This document shows, piece after piece, positions 10,903 to 21,740 of a stretch of 64,000 bases of DNA (its first letter is position 1; each line of letters begins with the position of its first letter). Both the position numbers and the translations under genes were made by a program. The notes beneath the pieces are model-generated. The model had not been told where the DNA came from. It did not search any database and saw only the letters and a list, made by a program, of their open reading frames with translations. This stretch comes from Agapanthus africanus (lineage: Eukaryota; Streptophyta; Magnoliopsida; Asparagales; Amaryllidaceae): contig JASDDO010000001.1 of assembly GCA_030015575.1 (NCBI GenBank), positions 516,517,772-516,581,771 of the forward strand, in the 5' to 3' direction.

Positions 10903-11801
10903 ATTCACGTATGAAACACGTGAGGCGCTCAGATATGGGCGCTGCCCAATCAGTGCTAAACACTTTAGTCACATAGAATGCTAAGCACTCTGCATGGCGC
11001 TCACGTGGGAAACACGTGAGTATTGAGCATTGATTTTGAGTTTTGTTTGTTTACCCCCCCCCCCCCCCCCCGTTAGACAGAAGTGTTAAACACTTGGCTA
11101 AAACTCTGGTACTCACGTATGAAGCACGTTAGGCGCCAAATTTCAAGTTTCTAGGAGTGCTTCACATGTATTTTGTTTGATTGCTTTATTTTTGGGGTGC
11201 TGAGCTGTTTTAGCTTTTCTTCTGTTTGTTTTAGGCACTCACGTAGGAAACACGTTAGGCACTATAATAGTGCTAAGCACTAATTTTGCTCACGTGTGTT
11301 TCACGTGAGATACCAAGTTCTTGTTTACAGAGATGTTAATCTCTGTTAATGACATTTTAGTCATTGATAGTCATCAAAATTCCTGTTTTGAAGATCTTGG
11401 ATCATTTTTTTTATTGGAGAACTAACTTCTTTTATTTTTATAAGAACTAAGTTCTTTATATAGGGTTAAACCCTAATTTTGGAGAAATTAAATTCTCATA
11501 TGTTCCTTTTCTTTCCCTTTCTTTTATAACCTAGTTTTTTCCCCTAAGTTTTGAATCTGAAAAACAGAATCTCCTCGATGAGAATTAAATTCTCAACTTG
11601 TGGAGAGATTTACTTCTACAAATCTCAACCGAAGGAAAAACTAGGTTCTTATGTGAAGGGTTAAACCCTTAGATAGGTAAAAGAGATATTATCAGCTCTG
11701 TGTTTTGTTTACCTAGGTTTTTGAGGAGGAAAGCCTTCATCTTTGAGAATTAAATTCTCTGTTCCTTCAAGAGCTCCATGTATATTTTTTTTGCAGAAGC
11801 T
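10903..11801 (-). repeat. Tat-like LTR module, inverted, first part
   Basis: CACGTG hairpins and AGTGCTAAGCACT-type palindromes (10903-11310), followed by the palindrome chain (11320-11760), for example AAGAACT-A-AGTTCTT at 11442-11456 and AGGGTT-A-AACCCT at 11462-11474. It ends in GCAGAAGCT, where Athila-2 is inserted. It resumes at 20265, as shown by the duplicated AAGCT. In its own orientation this is the downstream half of an LTR whose TATA box is at 20328-20338. Confidence 0.7.
11054..11071. repeat. C18 homopolymer
   Basis: Eighteen consecutive C bases, close to the orientation switch of the Tat-like modules. Length may be affected by sequencing error. Confidence 0.9.
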
Positions 11802-13343
11802 TGATTGATCTGTAAAGTGTGTGTAGTAACCGCAATCAATAACGGTGTCGCGTGTAGCTAGACCGAGATGAGTACGGGTCGTCCTCAAGGATATGTGGAA
11901 TCTTTCAATCTTACTTTAGACGTGTTGAAAAAGAGGAATAATAGAAGAATAAAGAATAGTGAAGAATAGTTTCTAGATCTACGTCTAACACGGATGTAGA
12001 ATATAGATCTAGTTTAAAGACGGATGTAGATTTTATATCAGAAGAGGGCTTGTAGGGTTCGTTAAGATTTAGTAGTCATGGATGACTAATAAAGATGACT
12101 CATTTAATCTTTTGATAGATTTAAAACTAGATTGATAGTGATGAATGAGGATTAGGTCTCTTGGAAGAAACTAGGGTTTCCACACTATTGACCCTTATCT
12201 TTTCATTGATCTCTATTCATGTCTAGCCCTTAACAAAACAATTGTTAATCTGATCTAAAATCGCGGTCAAGACTAGAAATAAATTGGTAGCGCACCCGAT
12301 AAGGATGTTAACGATTATTTTGCTAAAGTTTATAAACTTCATAAGACGTAAAAGAACTTAAAATATTTTCTCATCCATTGATCTACCTTAATCCTGTGAA
12401 CCCTATTAAGCGGAGAATTACTCGCGCATGATGGAGATAGAAGAACGTATAGAGATGGAATTCATAATGTAACTAAATAATTAAACTACTAATTAATTAA
12501 ACTAAAGATCTACCTTTATTAATCAACTTCACAAGTACAAACTTCAAGTTTAGATTACAAGAGGAAGAAGAAGTTGCTCTCGATCTCTGCCTTATCGGAT
12601 GTAGATGTTCCGTCGAATCTCACGTCGCTTTATCACATCGAATCTTGGACCTGTCTTGGTCACTTGTTCTTTGACGGTGATTAGCTTATGTAAAAGATTG
12701 ATGATTTCTAAGTTTAACCCTCAGTCTTTTATATAGCCCCAAAATCAGAAACCAAAGATCCCCAGAATTAGGGTTAGTTGTAGCAAATCCAACCTGAAAA
12801 TCCTAACTCCTGATTCGGTGAATCGGCCGCGGATCCGCGGTTTGTTGGTGAGATCTTGGGTGCAAATTTTTCGGGCTTTATTCTTGTGACACATGGAGAT
12901 TTAGTTGATGTCTGAAACTTGAAAATATTTCCTGAGTCTCTGCCAGTATTGATTCTTCGATTTTCTTTAATATTTCAGCAGATTTTTGATTTCCGACATC
13001 TCAACATCTCGATCTCCTGACCTGAGCCAAAGCTTGCACCATATCTCAAAGAATAATGTTAGTAATATTTGATATTTTTTAGATATTATCCTAACCAATT
13101 TGATATGATATTATATTTTAAGAATATTGATTAAGGATATTTGATATGATATGCATATTTAAATTATCAAAATATTATATGCATATATTTTCCTTCATAA
13201 TGTTAATTATAATATATAAATATATGAAAATAGTATTTTTACAGATAAACCCTCATATGTGTCATATTTATAATAAACACCTTTAGATATTTAAGAAAAA
13301 TAAGGAAATGTCATATCAAAAGTGCGATATTTTCGACTGAACA
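11802..13343 (-). repeat. 3' LTR of Athila-2
   Basis: TGATTG...TGAACA on the + strand. It contains a predicted minus-strand TATA box (CTATATAAAAG, 12726-12736) and the perfect 14-bp palindrome CCGCGGATCCGCGG at 12827-12840. Nearly identical by eye to 18704-20264. Beyond about 13050 it becomes very AT-rich. Confidence 0.93.
12726..12736 (-). promoter_or_regulatory. Predicted TATA box, Athila-2 3' LTR
   Basis: CTATATAAAAG on the - strand; the other LTR has CTATATAAAGG at 19635-19645. Position within the LTR and consensus support a promoter role; not tested. Confidence 0.6.
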
Positions 13344-14967
13344 AATACCCTCAAACTTAACTTTGATCGTCCCGAGCAAACTTATTTATTCAAGAGAGGG
13401 AGAAAGAAAAAGAAAACCATAAGTAGCACACTTTTGTAGGCAACACGATTGCACTGAGCACGTGCAACAAACCGTTAAACCTCTAGGTGTCCCTAAAAGG
13501 AGGAGTGTTATCTCCAGAGGGTTTTCAGCGGATTACACCCACAAAATCCTATAATGAAAGAAAGATGGTGAAAGTTACATATAAAGATAAGAACTATAAA
13601 AGAAAGAACTCGAAAATAAGAGTTTCCAACTACACCGGTTTTTCGGTTGTCATGAGCCATATCTTAATGGTCGTGAAAAGATATTAGAAATCATATCATC
13701 CTTCAATAAAATATCGTCTTTAGTTTTCCTCCCTATCTTTCCTTCAAATATTGATCATATACCCCTACGTGTGTGTAAAAGACATCCCTACACTTAGAGA
13801 ATTCAATTCAAGCTATCATACTCTTGTCCATTTTGCTTAGTACTTTTTAGTTGGTGAATATTTTAAATGGAATTGCTCACACATTCTTCATGCGACCGTT
13901 AATACTTCTTGATTTACTAACCAACCGATTACAAAATATGCTCGCATATTAAGGCATAATTTCTCGTCTTGCAACACCTAAGGCTTAGCAGTGGCTCCCA
14001 AACCAGTTGGTCTAAGGCACTAGGTGATAAAGCACCCTCGCTATATTTTTTTTATATTGCCTTAAGCAATTACAAAACCAGTGTTCATTTTTTTCTTCAC
14101 CACTTATATTTTATTTTATTTTCCTTCATACTAAGGCTTTTAGACAAGGGCATTTCAAGGTATCCTCTACTATCCCAAGTTTCAAGATGTGTGTAAGTGC
14201 GTATAATAGGGTATCAACGTTCAAATGTTTGGACTTAAGAATATGGACTATTTTTCAGACTTATTTTTATCCTCAGATTAGTAATTTCCTTCATCTTACT
14301 AACCCTTGGGACAACGGCTCATAACTACTTATTACTAGTTTCGTTTAAGAAAACATCTAACTTTCTTGCTTTTCTCAAAGTATTCCTATCTTTCATATGT
14401 AAATTTTCACTTTCAAACTTTCATTATCAATTTTTTTTTGCTTATATATAGTATGATGCAAAATAATGCGTGAATAAGCACAAACCTCCCCCAAACCTGT
14501 TTGCAGCAGTGTCCTCACTGATGTCATCTGTCAAGCTTAAAAAAACTGTAGACTTGGGAGAAAAAGTAACGGGGACAAGAAATAATGAAAGTGAAATCCT
14601 CCCCCAAACTTATTTTTGGCTCACAATTTTGTAAAAATTTTCTTTCAAGAGCCAAAATATATCCCTCCCCCCAAACTTGAGTAAAATCGTATTAAGCATT
14701 TAAAATTATGATGGGGGTTAAAGCTATTGATCTATGTAAAGCTTTACAAAGACCAAAAGTCAACACCAACCATTCAAATATTTTATCGATGTAAGGCACT
14801 GGTTGGTTGAAGAACATGTCACCTATCGACGTGAAGAAATGGGGAGGGGATAAGGGGTGGAATAGAACGTGTTTACGTCTCGGTTTATAGAGACGAAACA
14901 GTGATGGTGGATTACTCGCATTCTCATTGTTGAAAAGAAGAAGGGGTGGTGGTTCAACTTTTTTGTT
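13344..14967 (-). other. Athila-2 non-coding 3' region
   Basis: No supported gene. Starts beside the LTR with a polypurine-like tract (minus strand, 13348-13358). Blocks match 25810-27205 of Athila-1: GTGCAACAAACCGTTAAACC near 13465, CCCTACGTGTGTG near 13764, the CCAAACCAGTTGG stretch near 13999, and the CAGTGTCCTCACTG end near 14506. On the - strand, AGTTTGGGGG-type purine tracts recur at 14488-14498 (one mismatch), 14601-14611 and 14668-14678. The env-like ORF and pol present in Athila-1 are absent. Confidence 0.75.
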
Positions 14968-15779
14968 TTAGGGTTGATTCATTACAACTCCCATGTTTTC
15001 TAAGAATGCGAGTTCTTCAGCGAAAATTTCTTCAAAGTTTTCATCGATATCCTGAATAATAATCTCATCGGAAAGAACGGGATGATACTCGGACTCCATA
15101 AAAGGTTCATATTCAGCGTTAGATATTGATCCGGACAGCTCGATAGAAGTGTCCGTATGTATATAACAAATAGCAGGGTCAAACAACAACGTACTAGCGG
15201 AGTCAAGGTCAAAATCGTGAAGCTGTTCAAATTCGCTGCTATCGAAATTTATCGCTTCGACAGATAATACTTGAGCATAGGGTTCGAAGGGTTTACTTCC
15301 CAACTTGTAAATGTTAAGCTCAATTGACATCTTCCCGAAGGATAGAGTCATAGAGTCGTTTCGACAATTGATTATTGCGTTGGAAGTCGCAAGAAAAGGT
15401 CGACCTAAAATCACCGGAATTTGGTTTCGTAGGTTCGCTATAGGCTATGTATCTATAACGATAAAGTCCACAGGGAATATAAATTCCCCGACTTTGATTA
15501 ACACATCCTCTAGCTCACCCCTAGGTTGGGTGATAGATCGATCGGCCATCTGAAGAGTGCAGTGCGTCGGTTTTAACTCTCCGATCCCTAATTGCTCATA
15601 CACAGAATACGGAAGCAAGTTAACACTAGCGCCTAAATCGAGTAGAGCACGATTGATACCCCCAATAGAAATAGATATGGTAGGACTTCCGGGGTCCTTT
15701 CGTTTCTTGGGTAGTTATTGGGTAAAAGTAGTGCTTACATTACTCGCTAAGAAAACTTTTTTAGGCACTTGAGTTTTTC
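14968..15779 (-). pseudogene. Athila-2 retropepsin region, decayed
   Basis: The minus strand encodes the start of the protease block (PKKVFLA near 15755) and the active-site region LDLGASVNLL near 15625-15660, typical of Athila/Tat proteases, where Asp is the catalytic residue. After MADRSIT and FPVDFIV the frame meets TAG at 15445-15447, where Athila-1 has Gln in DTQP. It then continues as an open 148-codon stretch (14968-15414) with ILGRPFLATSNA, an acidic linker and a stop. In Athila-1 the equivalent linker runs on into RT; here it ends and non-coding sequence follows, so pol is deleted. Confidence 0.85.
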
Positions 15780-17741
15780 TCTTCCTAGTGCACAAGTCCT
15801 TTAGAATTTTTGCATAAGACGGAACTTATTGAATAGCATCAAGGAGAGGAATGTTTATATTAACTTGCTTAAAAATTTCCACAATCTTCTCCATTTGTGG
15901 ACTTGGTCTGTTGCCCCTTAACCTGTTTGGATAAGGTGCTTTATCAATAAGGGTTGGGTCCAACATTGGAGAGGATTGTAGGGATGGAATGGATCCCAGA
16001 ATTGGAATTGGGATTGTTTTAGGTTGACTCGAGGAAGTGGGCTGAGTGTTCGAGCCTTTGGGAAAACGGAGAATAGGCTCGAAAGAAGGTGGTGGACTAA
16101 ACGAAATAGGAGAAGAAGTAGAAGCCGGGGTATCATTAATATCATCAACGTCATCAACGTGTTCACCCACTTGGTTATCCAGCACTCTTCCTGATCTCAG
16201 CGTGGTAACAGCACTCACATTATAATTTTGTGAGTGGCCAGGATTAGGTATAGGTTGAGATGGAAGTTCCCTTTTTCTCTCGTACTCATCGCAGCATTTA
16301 TTTGTGTAAGTTATGCCTCTATCGATTTTATACTTTCACCATGGGAGGTGGTGGTCTGTGTTAATGATTTGATAGAAGACTTTATTTCATCCGTCGATTG
16401 CATGGAATGTTTAATAAACATATACACGCTTCGTTCGAGTGCAGATGAGTTTTCGTTACCGGATGTTTGGAAAGAATTATTATAAGGTATAGAATTGTTG
16501 GCCGGATTTTGAAAAAGTTGCGAATGAAAGGGGTGCAGACTCTGTGGGTGTGGTTGCTGTTGCTGTGGAGGAGGTCTTTGATAATTACTTAGGAACTGGT
16601 TTTGATTTTGGTTCCAAGCAATATTAGGATGATTCTTCCATCCCTAATTATATGTGGAAGAATAAGGATCGTTTCGAGATCGTTGCTGAAAAGTAGCATT
16701 AATTTGTTCTTGACCTTGAAACGGTGGATTCAAAGGACATTCTTCCGTTAGATGTGATGGGTTGGAACAGCAACCACGCACGGTTTTGGGGAGCGTAAAT
16801 TGGTTTAGGGGGGCTGAAGAGACTTTGTTTTCTATAGCATCGAGTTTCTTTTGTATCGTGGCCATTTCGGCTTTCACTGCGATGGAAACATCAAGTTGAT
16901 GGATACCTCCCCTAGACGATGCAGTTCTAACGCTTTCCTACTGTAGAGTTTGTTCAGCGAGATTTTCCAGAAATTGCCAAGTTTCACCATCATCTTTAGA
17001 CAGGAAATGACATTGACACATGGTTTCAAGTATCTATTTTGTTGTTGGATCAACACCCTCATATATAATGCGACAAAGGTCCCATCTATTGATTCCGTGA
17101 TGAGGGCATTGTAAAAGAAGATCCTTAAACCGTTCAAAGCATTTCCAAAATGGTTCATTGGGAAGTTGGGTAAACTGGTTAATCTCGCTTCGAACGCGGA
17201 CGGTCTTATGATTGGGATAAAATTTCTTAAGGAATGCTACAACGAATTCATCCCATTTGGCAATAGAATGTGAGGCAGTGTTATAGAACCATTTTTCTTC
17301 TATATCGCACAAAGTAAAAGGGAGAATACATAAGCGCATAGCATCCACAGACAATTGTAACGTACCCATCATTACGCATATGTTTTCGAATTTGTTTATA
17401 AAAACGTATGCGTCTTCGGATTCAAGCCCGTGAAATTTGGGCAACAGTTTGATGAAGTGGGGTTTAATTTCAAAATTATCCCCATTGGCTGGTGGAATAT
17501 ATAGACAGGAAGGAAGGGGTCCGCGCATGGGGTAACATCTTTCTTAGAGAGAGATGCGCGGTGGATTCGGCGCACCAACGGGTGGTGGCACGGTGGTGGT
17601 GGTAAAATCTGATGGAGAACCGTCCATCTCGGTCGATGTGGTGGGTGGAGGGGAAAAAGGAGATGAAAAAGTACCGACTTCGGAGTCGATAGCAGAAACG
17701 CGGACAAGACTGGCACTAGAATCCCGTGTCCAGCCGAGCAT
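15780..17741 (-). pseudogene. Athila-2 gag, decayed
   Basis: The first 66 codons (17741-17544) and the next piece (17528-17034) are in one frame, interrupted by TAA at about 17544 where a Gln codon is expected. They give LGWTRDSSA, PHFIKLLPKFHGLESEDAY and EPFWKCFERFKDLL, the Athila gag core. A TAG at about 17034 and frameshifts split the rest (17158-16874, 16877-16644, 16218-15826). The zinc knuckle reads RGCCSNPSHLTEEC, so the first Cys of CX2CX4HX4C is Arg. The C-terminal TTLRSGRVL motif, common in Athila/Tat gag, and the final QMEKIVEIFKQVNINIPLLDA are visible. Structural protein for particles; not functional here. Confidence 0.88.
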
Positions 17742-18684
17742 GCACTAAGCGGGTTTAGTGCACGTGGTAGCGTGTGAGAACTTAAAAATTGGTTTGTTTT
17801 GAAAAGTGTCGGACGTGACAAACCACAAAAAAAATGCACACACAACCCTAGAACTAAGGTTAGCTAGGTCAAGTCTTTGGACCGCTCCTAGACTTCCAAA
17901 GGACAAGCCGCAGGAACAATCCTCTACCACCTCTTTATCACTCTTGTGGCCAGGTAAGTGCCAGGTAAGTGGGAGATATCCGCTATACGAATCACCGAAT
18001 AGCGGGCCTAATTAAGTAACCACTTGGCTTAGACACACTTGCCTAAACACCACAAAAGTAATGCGGATAAGCGATAGATTACCTATGACCTTCCTCTGTC
18101 CTTATTGAGCGCGGCGGTCCTTAGATTCTTGGTCCAGATATTTTTAAATTAATATAGGTTGATGCGGATGCTCGTTTTGTGATTTGTGGGGCTTAGGAAG
18201 GGTGATGCAATCCCTACCTAATCTGAATTTGGTCTTTACCCCTTAATGTCCGTATTAAAATATGCAAAAACAAACCGCAAAACAAAACTCACAAAAAGAT
18301 TTTTGAGCGGCGATATTTTGCAAAGAATCCTGCAGAAAATATATTATTGTATTTTTCAGAGGAGATAGAAAAGATACCAGAAAAAATTAAAGCCCTAACT
18401 CACCAACAGCGCCGCGGTTCTGCAGCCAAAACACACTTCTTGTCGCAGTTCCGCCGCGGAGTTGAGAGTTCTTTGAAATTTTTTTGCTACGGTGGCCCCC
18501 CTTGCTTCTCTAGGTCTTGATGAATGTCTCTGAATCCTTATCTCCTCGCTACAGTGACTCCAGATTCTCTCACAAAAATCGCACACTAATCGTTAAATAT
18601 GTAAGATGCGGTTTGTTTTGTTTTATGATATAGATCGAATAAGACTTCAACACGAATAGTAAGAATAAAAAATTACGCACGTAT
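17742..18684 (-). other. Athila-2 5' leader
   Basis: Untranslated stretch between primer site and gag. Shares landmarks with the leader of Athila-1: GGCCAGGTAA near 17950, TTGAGCGCG near 18105, AAGAATCCTGCA near 18325. GC-rich CGCCGCGGTTC near 18410 and TTCCGCCGCGGAG near 18450 resemble motifs in the Athila-1 leader. No gene seen. Confidence 0.7.
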
Positions 18685-18701
18685 CCCCGGCAACGGTGCC
18701 A
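18685..18701 (-). other. Primer binding site, tRNA-Asp type
   Basis: The + strand reads CCCCGGCAACGGTGCCA, the 3' end of plant tRNA-Asp with one difference (C to T). It lies 2 bp from the 5' LTR. The minus strand is therefore the coding strand and minus-strand DNA synthesis would start here. Confidence 0.88.
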
Positions 18702-18703
18702 TT

Positions 18704-20264
18704 TGATTGTTCTGTATTTAAAGAAGTTTGTGTAGTAACCGCAATCAATAACGGTGTCGCGTGTAGCTAGACCGAGATGAGTACGGGTCGTCCTCAGGGA
18801 TATGTGGAATTTTTCAATCTTACTTTAGACGTGTTGAAAAAAAGGAATAATAGAAGAATAAAGAATAGTGGAGAATAGTTTCTAAATCTACGTCAAATAC
18901 GGATGTAAAATATAGATCTAGTTTAAAGACGGATGTAGATTTTATATCAGAAGAGGGCTTGTAGGGTTCGTTAGGATTTAGTAGTCATGGATGACTAATA
19001 AAGATGACTCCTTTTATCTTTTGATAGATTTAAAACTAGATTGATAGTGATGAATGAGTATTTGGGTTCTTGGAAGAAACTAGGGTTTCCACACTATTGA
19101 CCCTTATCCTTTCATTGATCTCTATTCATATCTAGCCCTAACAAAACAATTGTTAATCTGATCTCAAATCGCGGTCAAGACTAGAAATAAATTGGTAGCG
19201 CGCCTGATAAGGATGTTAACGATTATTTTGCTAAAGTTTATAAACTTCATAAGACGTAAAAGAAGTTAAAATATTTTCTCATCCATTGATCTACCCTAAT
19301 CCTATGAACCCTATCAAGCGGAGAATTACTCACGCATGATGGAGATAAAAGAACGGATAGAGATGGAATTCATAATGTAACTAAATAATTAAACTACTAA
19401 TTAATTAAACTAAAGATTTACCTTTATTAATCAACTTCACAAGTACAAACTTCAAGTTTAGATTACAAGAGGAAGAAGAAGTTGCTCTCGATCTCTGCCT
19501 TATCGGATGTAGATGTTCCGTCGAATCTCACATCGCTTTATCACGTCGAATCTTGGACCTATCTTGGATCACTTGTTTTTTGACGGTGATTAGCTTGTGT
19601 AAAAGATTGATGATTTCTAAGTTTAGCACTGGGTCCTTTATATAGCCCCAAAACCAGAAACCAAAGATCCCCAGAATTAGGGTTAGTTGTAGCAAATCCA
19701 ACCTGAAAATCCTAACTCCTAATTCAGTGAATCGGCCGCGGATCCGCGGTTTGTTGGTGAGATCTTGGGTGCAAATTTCTCGGGATTTATTCTTGTGACA
19801 TATAGAGATTTAGTTGATGTCTGGAACTTGAAAATATTTCCTGAGTCTCTGCCAGTATTGATTCTTCGATTTTCTTTAATATTTTGGCAGATTTTTTATT
19901 TCCGACATCTCAACATCTCGATCTCCTGATCTGAGCCAAAGCTTGCACCATATCTTAAAGAATAATATTAGTAATATTTGGTATTTTTTAGATATTATCC
20001 TAACCAATTTGATATGATATTATATTTTAAGAATATTGATTAAGGATATATGATATGATATGCATATTTAAATTATCAAAATATTATATAAATATTATAT
20101 CCATATATTTTCCTTCATAATGTTAATTATAATATATAAACATATGAAAATAGTATTTTTATAGATAAACCTTCATATGTGTCATATTTATAATAAACAC
20201 CTTTAGTTATTTAAGAAAAATAAGGAAAATGTCATATCAAAAGTGCGATATTTTCGGCTGAACA
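18704..20264 (-). repeat. 5' LTR of Athila-2
   Basis: TGATTG...TGAACA. Predicted minus-strand TATA CTATATAAAGG at 19635-19645 and CCGCGGATCCGCGG at 19736-19749. Only scattered substitutions and small indels separate it from 11802-13343. Confidence 0.93.
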
Positions 20265-21290
20265 AAGCTTATAGGGGTTTTTTTTTCTCTCCCTCCGCGT
20301 GTGTCTCTAAGACTTGAAGTCTCGAGTCCTTTATATAGTGGAAGTAGATTGTTAGTTGGTTTTGAGAAAATCTCTCATTGAGAGATTCCAATTGATTTGA
20401 TTGGTGTCAAAATGAATTTGGGGAATTTTACTCACTGTTGGATCTTTTATCCAACGGTCCTCTGTTTAACAGCACATGTTTTCTTGTTTTTAACAAGATA
20501 GAGGGAATATTTTCCCATATATAGAATTTTATTCTATTAAACGGTGATATTTTATCACCATTGGATTTTTAATCCAAGGGTGCTCGGTTTAACAAAGCAC
20601 AGTCTTTCTCTGTTTAGAAAGATATAGGAAATATTTTCCATCTCATTGGAATTTTGATCCACCAACTTTCTGTTTAACAGAAAATATCCTTCCCAATTGA
20701 ATTTAATTCTATGCTTAAATACCATTAGATCTTTGATCCAACGGTTCCTTGTTTAACAAAGAGGATCTTTATCTTTTTAGAAAAAACCAAGGAAGTATTT
20801 CCAAAAAGTAGAATTTAATTCTACGTCAGGAAGTACCCTCACGTGTTTAACACGTGAGGCTTATTTAGCTTTCTTTAATTTGGCGTCCATATGCCTTGCA
20901 TATGGACGCTCATGTGTTTAACACGTGAGGTTAATTTGGCGTTTGGCTATTTACTCTTAATGCCCATATGCTTTGCATATAAAAGATAGAATTTACTTAT
21001 ATGCATAGAGTTTAACTCTATCTGAAGCAAATGCTTCAAAAGGGGTGTTCTCACGTGTTTAACACGTGACCCCTATTGAGGATTTTCCTTTTTTCTTATG
21101 GGCGCCCACGTGTTTAACACGTGAGGCCCATTTAGCCTTTAGTTGTTTGATCGCAGCGCCTATACGCTTTACATATAGACGCTAATGTGTTTAACACGTG
21201 AGGCCTATTTAGCCTATAGTTGTTAGATTGTGGCGCTTATATGCTCTACATATAAGCGCTTACGTGTTTAACACGTGAAGATTGAGTCAT
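20265..21290 (-). repeat. Tat-like LTR module, inverted, second part (U3-like)
   Basis: Resumes after Athila-2 with AAGCTTATAGG. In its own (-) direction it has the CACGTG array (21290 to about 20830), the palindrome chain (20880 to 20340), a TATA box (20328-20338) and the start of the leader. The chain here is the clearest in the window: AATCTCTCATTGAGAGATT (20369-20387), GTTGGAT/ATCCAAC (20437-20455), CTGTTTAACAG (20462-20472), ATAGAATTTTATTCTAT (20521-20537), GGTGATATTTTATCACC (20543-20559) and TTGGATTTTTAATCCAA (20561-20577). The array repeats CACGTGTTTAACACGTG and CATATGCTTTGCATATG. Confidence 0.75.
20328..20338 (-). promoter_or_regulatory. Predicted TATA box of inverted Tat-like LTR
   Basis: CTATATAAAGG on the - strand between palindrome chain and leader, as in the other modules. 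Confidence 0.6.
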
Positions 21291-21740
21291 AGAGATTTTC
21301 TCCCATTTTCTCTCTTTTTATGAGGGAATACCGATCAATTTTAAGCCGGACCAGGAATCCGAGGAGAATCCTCCACGAATTCGGTGCTAGCTGGGCCGAG
21401 GCGAGTTGAAAACAGTGAAGGACTGCATAAATTTTGGACGAAAAGGGCAGATGCATCCCTGCTCAAAGCGCTTCCAAATATAGGACAATCTCATTGCCCT
21501 GTATCTAGTCTGCCCATTCACCCTCCCTGGCCAGATGGAGCGTATAGCCAGAGGGAATGTGGAAACGAGTCCGTATGTCGGAAAACTCGTCCAACTTGTT
21601 CAACGCCGAGGCAGCGTCATGAGTGTTCTTGATCCGCATCTTAGGGGCCTTCGTAGCCCCTCGGCGATGGGGAACAAGAGAATCACCACCCCTTAGGGGT
21701 GAACCCGACACAGAGGAAGGAGAACTTTCTTAGCTATCAG
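21268..21740 (-). pseudogene. Tat-like ORF1/gag-like remnant
   Basis: Two minus-strand frames, 21711-21505 (68 codons) and 21456-21268 (62 codons), look like parts of one broken protein. The first has KNTHDAASALNKLDEF and FHIPSGYTLHLAREGEWAD; the second has ASAQLAPNSWRILLGFLVRL. The second motif resembles the N-terminal ORF found in many plant retrotransposons, in which a Pro-Asn-Trp/Ala block precedes a hydrophobic helix. I cannot assign a function with certainty. It lies between two inverted Tat-like LTR modules, which suits the interior of a heavily deleted Tat-type element. A frameshift and stops separate the pieces. Confidence 0.5.

Larger units (their letters stand above)
11802..20264 (-). 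mobile_element. Athila-2: gag-protease-only Athila-type element
   Basis: Two similar LTRs (11802-13343 and 18704-20264) both start TGATTG on the + strand and end TGAACA. They are flanked by an exact 5-bp duplication AAGCT (11797-11801 and 20265-20269). A tRNA-Asp primer site lies 2 bp inside the right LTR, so the element is on the - strand. The interior holds decayed gag and protease but no RT, RNase H or integrase. About 1.6 kb of non-coding sequence follows the protease and matches the region next to the 3' LTR of Athila-1. Length is 8.46 kb against 12.6 kb for Athila-1. Confidence 0.93.

Noticed and set aside
18685..18701. tRNA-Asp gene fragment
   Set aside because: Only the last 17 bases match and it lies 2 bp from an LTR; it is a primer binding site, as at 35617.
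20340..20880. Cluster of MITE insertions as an explanation of the palindromes
   Set aside because: The palindromes are only 11-21 bp, abut each other and lack target duplications, so they are not individual transposons.
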